From the NCBI RefSeq assembly GCF_050003625.1, contig NC_134398.1, positions 198,655,700-198,719,699 of the forward strand: 64,000 nucleotides of DNA. Direction: 5' to 3'. Origin of the DNA: Haematobia irritans. Lineage: Eukaryota > Arthropoda > Insecta > Diptera > Muscidae. The position numbers and the translations under genes are program-made. Under the pieces are notes generated by a model. That model was not told the DNA's origin. It saw only the letters and a list, made by a program, of their open reading frames with translations, and ran no database searches. Position 1 is the first letter of the stretch; each line of letters begins with the position of its first letter. Below are positions 1-9,235 of this stretch, piece after piece.

Positions 1-2433
1 AATTCGTGACCACCCCTCAAAAATCAAAATTTTGGTGAAATTCCGTGAAAAATTGAAATGTTTATATGAAAAACTTATGTTGGCCATATCTCCTTAAATA
101 TGCGTCCTAGAGCGAAAAGGACGATAATTCGTGACCACACCTCAAAAATCAAAATTTTGGTGCAAAACCTTGAAAAATTGAAATTTTTATATGAAAAGCT
201 TATTTTGGCCATATCTCCTTAAATATGCGTCCTAGAGCGAAACGGATGATAATTCGTGACCAACCCCCAAAAATCAAAAATTTGATGAAAATCCTCCAAA
301 AATGAAATTTTTATATGAAAAACTTATTTTGGCCATATCTCCTTAAATATGCGTCCTAGAGCGAAAAGGACGATAATTCGTGACCTCCCCTCAAAAATCA
401 CACTTTTGATGAAAATCCTCAAAAAAATGAAATTTTTATATGAAAAACTTATTTTGGCCATATCTCCTTAAATATGCGTCCTAGAGCGATAAGGACGATA
501 ATTCGTGACCACCCCTCAAAAATCAAAATTTTGGAGAAATTCCTTGAAAAATTGAAATTTTTTTATGAAAAACTTATTTTGGCCATATCTCCTTAAATAT
601 GCGTCCTAGAGCGAAAAAGACGATAATTTGTGACCACCCCTCAAAAATCAAAATTTTGGTGAAAATCCTTGAAAAATTGAAATTTTTATATGAACAACTT
701 ATTTTGGCCATATCTCCTTAAATATGCGTCCTAGAGCGAAAAGGATGATAATTCGTGACCACCCCTCAAAAATCAAAATTTTGTTGAAATTCCTTGAAAA
801 AATGAAATTTTTAATGAAAAACTTATTTTGGCCATATCTCCTTAAATATGCGTCCTAGAGCGATAAGGACGATAATTCGTGACCACACCTCAAAAATCAA
901 AATTTTGATGAAAATCCTCCAAAAATGAAATTTTTAAATGAAAAACTTATTTTGGCCATATCTCCTTAAATATGCGTCCTAGAGCGAAACGGATGATAAT
1001 TCGTGACCACCCCCCAAAAATCAAAAATTTGATGAAAATCCTCCAAAAATGAAATTTTTATATGAAAAACTTATTTTGGCCATATCTCCTTAAATATGCG
1101 TCCTAGAGCGAAAAGGACGATAATTCGTGACCACCCCTCAAAAATCAAAATTTTGGTGGAAATCCTTGAAAAATTGAAATTTTTACATGAAAAACTTATT
1201 TGGGCCATATCTCCTTAAATATGCGTCCTAGAGCGAAAATGACGATAATTCGTGACCACACCTCAAAAATCAAAATTTTGGTGAAAATCCTTGAAAAATT
1301 TAAATTTTTATATGAAAAACTTATTTTGGCCATATCTCCTTAAATATGCGTCCTAGAGCGATAAGGACGATAATTCGTGACCACACCTCAAAAATCAAAA
1401 TTTTGGTGCAAAACCTTGAAAAATTGAAATTTTTATATGAAAAACTTATTTTGGCCATATTTCCTTAAATATGCGTCCTAGAGCGAAAAGGACGATAATT
1501 CGTGACCACCCCTCAAAAATCAACATTTTAGTGAAAATCCTTTAAAAATTGAAATTTTTATATGAAAAACTTATTTTGGCCATATCTCCTTAAATATGCG
1601 TCCTAGAGCGAAAAGGACGATAATTCGTGACCACCCCTCAAAAATCAAAATTTTGATGAAAATCCTCAAAAAAATGAAATTTTTATATGAAAAACTTATT
1701 TTGGCCATATCTCCTTAAATATGCGTCCTAGAGCGAAAAGGATGATAATTCGTCACCACCCCCAAAAATCAAAATTTTGATGAAAATCCTCAAAAAATGA
1801 AATTTTTATATGAAAAACTTATTTTTGCCATATCTCCTTAAATATGCGTCCTAGAGCGAAAAGGACGATAATTCGTGACCACCCCTCAAAAATCAAAATT
1901 TTGATGAAAATCCTCAAAACATGTAATTTTTATATGAAAAACTTATTTTGGCCATATCTCCTTAAATATGCGTCCTAGAGCGAAAAGGATGATAATTCGT
2001 GACCATCCCTCAAAAATCACAATTTTGGTGAAATTCCTTGAAAACTTGAAATTTTTATATGAAAAACTTATTTTGGCCATATCTCCTTATATATGCGTCC
2101 TAGAGCGATAAGGACGATAATTTGTGACCACCCCTCAAAAATCACAATTTTGGTGAAAATCCTTGAAAAATTTAAATTTTTATATGAAAAACTTATTTTG
2201 GCCATATCTCCTTAAATATGCGTCCTAGAGCGATAAGGACGACAATTCGTGACCACCCCTCAAAAATTTTGGTGAAATTCCTTGAAAAATTGAAATTTTT
2301 ACATGAAAAACTTATTTTGGCCATATCTCCTTATATATGCGTCCTAGAGCGAAAAGGACGATAATTCGTGACCACACCTCAAAAATCAAAATTTTGGTGA
2401 AAATCCTTGAAAAATTGAAATTTTTATATGAAA
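1..2433 (+). repeat. Satellite DNA array, left block (about 125-bp monomer)
   Basis: About 19.5 head-to-tail copies of a roughly 125-bp AT-rich monomer, all in the same orientation. Landmarks of each copy are GGCCATATCTCC, then TATGCGTCCTAGAGCG, ATAATTCGTGACCACCCC, the 10-bp palindrome CAAAATTTTG, and a closing TTTTTATATGAAAAACTT. The array already runs at base 1, so its left end lies outside the window. A few copies carry small deletions, for example about 7 bp near 2265. The block stops inside the closing AT-rich part of a monomer at 2433, where an interspersed repeat is inserted; the same array resumes after about 4438. No reading frame persists because 125 is not a multiple of three. I do not recognise a named satellite family. 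Confidence 0.97.
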
Positions 2434-2442
2434 CAAGTATAT

Positions 2443-2490
2443 ACGGCCGTAAGTTCGGCCAGGCCGAATCTTATGTACCCTCCACCATGG
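2443..2490. repeat. Terminal palindromes and left subterminal inverted repeat of the interspersed repeat
   Basis: Three structures are packed into the first 57 bases of the element. ACGGCCGT at 2443-2450 is a perfect palindrome. TTCGGCC-A-GGCCGAA at 2454-2468 is a perfect 7-bp hairpin with a single-base loop centre. TACCCTCCACCATGG at 2476-2490 pairs with the right-end copy at 4418-4432. GC-rich palindromes stand out against the AT-rich surroundings and are the kind of end structure a transposition enzyme could recognise; that role is inferred. Confidence 0.75.
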
Positions 2491-2670
2491 ACTGCGTAGG
2501 AACTTCTACTAAAGGCGGTCATCCACAATCGAATTACTTGGGTTGCGATAACACTTGCCGATGGCAAGGTATCGTAAAACTTTTTAACACTGTCTTCTAA
2601 ATTGTAAGTTAGTCCATAAGGGGTATATATTAAACAAAAAAAAGGCCGATTAAATACGTATATAATTCAG
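2491..2670. other. Unique 5' module of the interspersed repeat, no gene seen
   Basis: A non-repetitive stretch between the terminal inverted motif and the minisatellite. It reads CGATGGCAAGGTATCG around 2558-2573 and ends in an A-rich run near 2633-2643. The open frame at 2337-2600 crosses from satellite into this module and is therefore a chance chimera. I see no promoter or conserved protein. Confidence 0.6.
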
Positions 2671-3087
2671 TTTGACAAAATTTTCTATAGAAATAAAATG
2701 TTGACAAAATTTTCTATAGAAATAAAAACTTGACAAAATTTTCTATAGAAATAAAATGTTGACAAAATTTTCTATGGAAGTAAAATGTTGACAAAATTTT
2801 CTATAGCAATAAAATTTTGACAAAATTTTCTATAGAAATAAAATGTTGACAAAATTTTCTATAGAAATAAAATGTTGACAAAATGTTCTATAGAAATAAA
2901 ATGTTGACAAAATTTTCTACAGAACTAAATTTTTTTAAAAATTTTCTATAGAAATAAAATTTTGACAAAATTTTCTATGGAAATAAAATGTTGGCAAACA
3001 TTGCTATAGAAATAAATTTTTACAAAACTTTCTATAGAAATGAAATTTTGACAAAACTTCCTATAGTAATAAAATTTGACAATTTTT
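2671..3087 (+). repeat. 29-bp minisatellite inside the interspersed repeat
   Basis: About 14 tandem copies of a 29-bp unit with core TTGACAAAATTTTCTATAG followed by AAATAAAATG. Unit starts at 2701, 2730, 2759 and 2788 are spaced exactly 29 bp apart. Copies become more degenerate towards the right (2930-3087), where the unit is shortened and mutated. The unit contains the partial dyad TTCTATAGAA. Similar arrays are, from memory, common in higher fly genomes. No coding content is supported. Confidence 0.93.
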
Positions 3088-4158
3088 ACATGGCTGTTAG
3101 AGGCCATATACTAACGAAATGTACCAAATTTCAACCGCATCGGATGACTTTTGCTCCTCCAAGAGGCTCCGGAGGTCAAATCTGGGGATCGGTTTATATG
3201 GGAGCTATATATAATTATGGACCGATATGGACCAATTTTTGCATGCTTGTTAGAGACCGTATACTAACATCAGGTACCCAATTTCAAACAGATCGGATGA
3301 ATTTTGCCCCTCCAAGAGGCTCCGGAGGTCAAATCTGGGGATCGGTTTATATGGCAGCTATATATAATTATGGACCGATATGGACCAGTTTTTGCATGGT
3401 TGTTAGAGACCATATACTAACACCACGTACCAAATTTCAATCGGGTAGGATGAAGTTTGCTCATCCAAGAGGCTCCAGAGTTCAAATCTGGGGATCGGTT
3501 TATATGGGAGCTATATATAATTATGGACCGATATGGACCAATTTTTGCATGCTTGTTAGAGACCGTATACTAACATCAGGTACCCAATTTCAAACGGATC
3601 GGATGAATTTTGCCCCTCCAAGAGGCTCCGGAAGTCAAATCTGGGGATCGGTTTATATGGGAGCTATATATAATTATGGACCGATATGGACCAGTTTTTG
3701 CATGGTTGTTAGAGACCATATACTAACACCACGTACCAAATTTCAATCGGGTAGGATGAAGTTTGCTCCTCCAAGAGGCTCCGGAGGTCAAATCTGGGGA
3801 TCGGTTTATATGGGAGCTATATATATTTATGGACCGATATGGACTAATTTTTGCATGGTTGTTAGAGACCGTATACTAACATCAGGTACCAAATTTCAAC
3901 CGGATCGGATGAATTTTGCCCCTCCAAGAGGCTCCGGAGGTCAAATCTGGGGATCGGTTTATATGGGGGCTATATATAATTATGGACCGATATGGACCAA
4001 TTTTTGCATGGTTGTTAGAGACCGTATACTTAGACCACGTACCAAATTTCAACCGGATCGGATGAATTTTGCTGCTCCGGAAGGCTCCGCAAGCCAAATT
4101 TGGGGATCGGTTTATATGGGGGCTATACGTAAACGTGGGCCGATATGGCCCATTTTCA
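3088..4158 (+). repeat. Seven exact-length 153-bp tandem units (A-B-A-B higher-order pattern)
   Basis: Units begin at 3088, 3241, 3394, 3547, 3700, 3853 and 4006, each exactly 153 bp, with the phase still kept at 4159. Typical landmarks are CATGGTTGTTAGAGACC, CCAAGAGGCTCCGGAGGTCA, GGGGATCGGTTTATATGG and TATGGACCGATATGGACC. Units 3241 and 3547 form one subtype and units 3394 and 3700 another, so a 306-bp dimer has been duplicated. Because 153 is 51 codons, one frame stays open (2988-4217, 409 codons) and yields 51-residue repeats. Between the duplicated dimers I count six amino-acid-changing and two silent differences, which argues against selection on a protein. I therefore treat the frame as a by-product. 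Confidence 0.93.
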
Positions 4159-4245
4159 CTACCATCCGACCTACATCAATAGCAACTACTTGTGCCAAGT
4201 TTCAAGTCGATAACTAGTTTCTTTCGGAAGTTAGCGTGATTTCCA
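4159..4245. other. Unique 3' module of the interspersed repeat, first part
   Basis: A short non-repetitive segment following the last 153-bp unit, including ACCATCCGACCTACATCAAT and AAGTTTCAAGTCGATAAC. The open frame that runs through the 153-bp units ends here at 4217. No gene or RNA structure is recognised. Confidence 0.6.
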
Positions 4246-4302
4246 CAGACGGACGGACAGCCGGACAGACGGACAGACGGACAGACGGACGGACGGACGG
4301 AC
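4246..4302. repeat. GGAC / GGACAGAC microsatellite
   Basis: A run of about 57 bases built from GGACAGAC and GGAC tetramers, interrupted once by AGCCGGAC, ending before ATGCTTAGATCG. This simple repeat is part of the interspersed element, lying between its 153-bp array and its 3' terminal module. Its length is probably variable among copies. Confidence 0.9.
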
Positions 4303-4438
4303 ATGCTTAGATCGACTCAGAATTTCACCACAACCCAGAATATATATACTTTATGGGGTCTAAGAGCAATATTTCGATGTGTTACAAACGGAATGACAAA
4401 GTTAATATACCCCCATCCTATGGTGGAGGGTATAAAAA
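4303..4438. other. 3' terminal module with right subterminal inverted repeat
   Basis: The module contains ATATATACTTTATGGGGTC and closes with ATATACCCCCATCCTATGG, then TGGAGGGTATAAAAA. Bases 4418-4432 are the reverse complement, 14 of 15, of bases 2476-2490 at the other end of the element. Within the module itself, TACCCCCATCCTATGGTGG contains a short dyad. The satellite starts again immediately after the A run at 4434-4438. The open frame at 4353-4571 crosses this junction and is not a gene. Confidence 0.7.
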
Positions 4439-5446
4439 TTATTTTGGCCATATCTCCTTAAATATGCGCCCTAGAGCGAAACGGATGATAATTCGTGACC
4501 ACCCCCCCAAAAATCAAAAATTTGATGAAAATCCTCCAAAAATGAAATTTTTATATGAAAAACTTATTTAGGCCATATCTCCTTAAATATGCGTCCTAGA
4601 GCGAAAAGGACGATAATTCGTGACCACCCCTCAAAAATCAAAATTTTGGTGAAATTCCTTGAAAAATTTAAATTTTTATATGAAAAACTTATTTTGGCCA
4701 TATCTCCTTAAATATGCGTCCTAGAGCGAAAAGGACGATAATTCGTGACCACCCCTCAAAAATCAAAATTTTGATGAAAATCCTCAAAACATGAAATTTT
4801 TATATGAAAAACTTATTTTGGCCTATCTCCTTAAATATGCGTCCTAGAGCGATAAGGACGATAATTCGTGACCACCCCTCAAAAATCAAATATTTGGTGA
4901 AATTCCTTGAAAAATTGAAATTTTTATATGAAAAACTTATTTTGGCCATATCTCCTTAAATATGCATCCTAGAGCGAAAAGGACGATAATTCGTGACCAC
5001 CCCTCAAAAATCAAAATTTTGATGAAAATCCTCAAAAAAATGAAATTTTTATATGAAAAACTTATTTTGGCAATATCTCCTTAAATATGCGTCCTAGAGC
5101 GATAAGGACGATAATTCCTGACCACCCCTCAAAAATCAAAATTTTGGTGAAATTCCTTGGAAAATTGAAATTTTTATATGAAAAACTTATTTTGGCCATA
5201 TCTCCTTAAATATGCGTCCTAGAGCGAAAAGGACGATAATTCGTGACAACCCCTCAAAAATCAAAATTTTGGTGAAATTCCTTGAAAAAATGAAATTTTT
5301 ATATGAAAAACTTATTTTGGCCATATCTCCTTAAATATGCGTCCTAGAGCGAAAAGGATGATAATTCGTGACCACCCCCCAAAAATCAAAATTTTGATGA
5401 AAATCCTCAAAACATGAAATTTTTATATGAAACACTGATTTTGGCC

Positions 5447-8400
5447 ATAATTCGTGACCACCCCTCAAAAATCAAAATTTTGGTGAAATTCCTTGGAAAA
5501 TTGAAATTTTTATATGAAAAACTTATTTTGGCCATATCTCCTTAAATATGCGTCCTAGAGCGAAAAGGACGATAATTCGTGACAACCCCTCAAAAATCAA
5601 AATTTTGGTGAAATTCCTTGAAAAAATGAAATTTTTATATGAAAAACTTATTTTGGCCATATCTCCTTAAATATGCGTCCTAGAGCGAAAAGGACGATAA
5701 TTCGTGACCACCCCTCAAAAATCAAAATTTTGATGAAAATCCTCAAAACATGAAATTTTTATATGAAAAACTTATTTTGGCCATATCTCCTTAAATATGC
5801 GTCCTAGAGCGAAAAGGACGATAATTCGTGACCACACCTCAAAAATCAAAATTTTGATGAAAATCCTCAAAAAATGAAAATTTTATATGAAAAACTTATT
5901 TTGGCCATATCTCCTTAAATATGCGTCCTAGAGGGATAAGGATGATAATTCGTGACCACCCCTCAAAAATCAAAATTTTGGTGAAAATCCTTGAAAAATA
6001 GAAATGTTTATATGAAAAACTTATTTTGGCCATATCTCGTTAAATATGCGTCCTAGAGCGAAAAGGATGATAATTCGTGACCACCCCTCAAAAATCAAAA
6101 TTTTGGTGAAATTCCTTGAAAAATTTAAATTTATATATGAAAAACTTATTTTGGCCATATCTCCTTAAATATGCGTCCTAGAGCGAAAAGGACGATAATT
6201 CGTGACCACACTTAAAAAATCAAAATTTTGATGAAAATCCTCAAAACATGAAATTTTTATATGAAAAACTTATTTTGGCCATATCTCCTTAAATATGCAT
6301 CCTAGAGCGAAAAGGACGATAATTCGTGACCACCCCTCAAAAATCAAAATTTTGATGAAAATCCTCAAAAAAATGAAATTTTTATATGAAAAACTTATTT
6401 TGGCAATATCTCCTTAAATATGCGTCCTAGAGCGATAAGGACGATAATTCCTGACCACCCCTCAAAAATCAAAATTTTGGTGAAATTCCTTGGAAAATTG
6501 AAATTTTTATATGAAAAACTTATTTTGGCCATATCTCCTTAAATATGCGTCCTAGAGCGAAACGGATGATAATTCGTGACCAACCCCCAAAAATCAAAAT
6601 TTTGATGAAAATCCTCAAGACATGAAATTTTTATATGAAACACTGATTTTGGCCATAATTCGTGACCACCCCTCAAAAATCAAAATTTTGGTGAAATTCC
6701 TTGGAAAATTGAAATTTTTATATGAAAAACTTATTTTGGCCATATCTCCTTAAATATGCGTCATAGAGCGAAAAGGATGATAATTTGTGACTACCCCTCA
6801 AAAATCAAAATTTTGGTGAAAATCCTTGAAAAATTTAAATTTTTATATGAAAAACTTATTTTGGCCATATCTCCTTAAATATGCGTCCTAGAGCGAAAAG
6901 GATGATAATTTGTGACCACCCCTCAAAAATCAAAATTTTGGTGAAAATCCTTGAAAAATTTAAATTTTTATATGAAAAACTTATTTTGGCCATATCTCCT
7001 TAAATATGCGTCCTAGAGCGAAAAGGACGATAATTCGTGACAACCCCTCAAAAATCAAAATTTTGGTGAAATTCCTTGAAAAAATGAAATTTTTATATGA
7101 AAAACTTATTTTGGCCATATCTCCTTAAATATGCGTCCTAGAGCGAAAAGGACGATAATTCGTGACCACCCCTCAAAAATCAAAATTTTGATGAAAATCC
7201 TCAAAACATGAAATTTTTATATGAAAAACTTATTTTGGCCATATATCCTTAAATATGCGTCCTAGAGCGAAAAGGACGATAATTCGTGACCACACCTCAA
7301 AAATCAAAATTTTGATGAAAATCCTCAAAAAATGAAAATTTTATATGAAAAACTTATTTTGGCCATATCTCCTTAAATATGCGTCCTAGAGGGATAAGGA
7401 TGATAATTCGTGACCACCCCTCAAAAATCAAAATTTTGGTGAAAATCCTTGAAAAATAGAAATGTTTATATGAAAAACTTATTTTGGCCATATCTCGTTA
7501 AATATGCGTCCTAGAGCGAAAAGGATGATAATTCGTTACCACCCCTCAAAAATCAAAATTTTGGTGAAAATCCTTGAAAAATTGAAATTTTTATATGAAA
7601 AACTTATTTTGGCCATATCTCCTTAAATATGCGTCCTAGAGGGATAAGGATGATAATTCGTGACCACCCCTCAAAAATCAAAATTTTGGTGAAAATCCTT
7701 GAAAAATAGAAATGTTTATATGAAAAACTTATTTTGGCCATATCTCCTTAAATATGCGTCCTAGAGCGATAAGGACGATAATTCGTGACCACCCCTCAAA
7801 AATCAAAATGTTGGTGAAAATCCTTGAAAAATTGAAATTTTTATATGAAAAACTTATTTTGGCCATATCTCCTTAAATATGCGTCCTAGAGCGAAAAGGC
7901 CGATAATTCGTGACCACCCTTAAAAAATCAAAATTTTGATGAAAATCCTCAAAACATGAAATTTTTATATGAAAAACTTATTTTGGCCATATCTCCTTAT
8001 ATATGCATCCTAGAGCGAAAAGGACGATAATTCGTGACCACCCCTCAAAAATCAAAATTTTGATGAAAATCCTCAAAAAAATGAAATTTTTATATGAAAA
8101 ACTTATTTTGGCAATATCTCCTTAAATATGCGTCCTAGAGCGATAAGGACGATAATTCCTGACCACCCCTCAAAAATCAAAATTTTGGTGAAATTCCTTG
8201 GAAAATTGAAATTTTTATATGAAAAACTTATTTTGGCCATATCTCCTTAAATATGCGTCCTAGAGCGAAAAGGACGATAATTCGTGACAACCCCTCAAAA
8301 ATCAAAATTTTGGTGAAATTCCTTGAAAAAATGAAATTTTTATATGAAAAACTTATTTTGGCCATATCTCCTTAAATATGCGTCCTAGAGCGAAAAGGAC

Positions 8401-8614
8401 GATAATTCGTGACAACCCCTCAAAAATCAAAATTTTGGTGAAATTCCTTGAAAAAATGAAATTTTTATATGAAAAACTTATTTTGACCATATCTCCTTAA
8501 ATATGCGTCCTAGAGCGAAAAGGATGATAATTCGTGACCACCCCCCAAAAATCAAAATTTTGATGAAAATCCTCAAGACATGAAATTTTTATATGAAACA
8601 CTGATTTTGGACAT
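5447..8614 (+). repeat. Three monomers sharing a 38-bp internal deletion
   Basis: At about 5447, 6656 and 8614 the monomer jumps from GGCCATA (GGACATA in the third) straight to ATTCGTGACC, missing about 38 bp of the otherwise best-conserved half. Each copy is preceded by the unusual AACACTGATTTTGG (starting at 5431, 6639 and 8597). The shared pair of oddities means one deletion event, at an ATA microhomology, was later copied twice within this part of the array. Confidence 0.9.
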
Positions 8615-8735
8615 AATTCGTGACCACCCCTCAAAAATCAAAATTTTGGTGAAATTCCTTGGAAAATTGAAATTTTTATATGAAAAACTTATTTTGGCCA
8701 TATCTCCTTAAATATGCGTCCTAGAGCGAAAAGGA

Positions 8736-9235
8736 TGATAATTTGTGACTACCCCTCAAAAATCAAAATTTTGGTGAAAATCCTTGAAAAATTTAAATTT
8801 TTATATGAAAAACTTATTTTGGCCATATCTCCTTAAATATGCGTCCTAGAGCGAAAAGGATGATAATTTGTGACCACCCCTCAAAAATCAAAATTTTGGT
8901 GAAAATCCTTGAAAAATTTAAATTTTTATATGAAAAACTTATTTTGGCCATATCTCCTTAAATATGCGTCCTAGAGCGAAAAGGATGATAATTTGTGACC
9001 ACCCCTCAAAAATCAAAATTTTGGTGAAAATCCTTGAAAAATTTAAATTTTTATATGAAAAACTTATTTTGGCCATATCTCCTTAAATATGCGTCCTAGA
9101 GCGAAAAGGATGATAATTTGTGACCACCCCTCAAAAATCAAAATTTTGGTGAAAATCCTTGAAAAATTTAAATTTTTATATGAAAAACTTATTTTGGCCA
9201 TATCTCCTTAAATATGCGTCCTAGAGCGAAAAGGA
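8736..9235 (+). repeat. Run of four near-identical adjacent 125-bp monomers
   Basis: Monomers starting at 8736, 8861, 8986 and 9111 share TGATAATTTGTGACC and CTTGAAAAATTTAAAT. The last three are identical by eye over 125 bp; the first differs by one base (GTGACT). Homologous places elsewhere have only two such monomers (about 6776-7025 and 13219-13464). This is local copy-number change by slippage or unequal exchange. Confidence 0.88.

Larger units (their letters stand above)
2434..4438 (+). mobile_element. Non-autonomous interspersed repeat (unclassified, fly-type) inserted in the satellite
   Basis: A unit of about 2.0 kb interrupts one satellite monomer. The left flank ends ...TATATGAAA and the right flank resumes with TTATTTTGGCCATATC, so almost the whole monomer is retained and the insertion is nearly clean. 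The right boundary is uncertain by a few A residues, and no clear target-site duplication is visible. Near the ends lie matching inverted motifs: TACCCTCCACCATGG at 2476-2490 and, at 4418-4432, its reverse complement with 14 of 15 bases matching. Inside are a 29-bp minisatellite, seven 153-bp units and a GGAC-rich microsatellite. No transposase, helicase or reverse transcriptase is encoded, so movement would need enzymes from elsewhere. From memory, related sequences are frequent in calyptrate fly genomes. The class (Helitron-like, foldback/TIR or other) cannot be settled here. Confidence 0.82.

Noticed and set aside
2337..2600. 87-codon open frame at the satellite/element junction
   Set aside because: It begins in a satellite monomer and crosses into the inserted repeat, so it is a chance chimera. 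The same applies to 4353-4571 at the other junction.
2988..4217. 409-codon open frame, apparent 51-residue repeat protein
   Set aside because: It is produced by the 153-bp tandem unit being a multiple of three, begins inside a 29-bp minisatellite, has no known domain, and the differences between its repeated dimers are mostly amino-acid changing. An antisense frame (3882-4097) arises in the same way.
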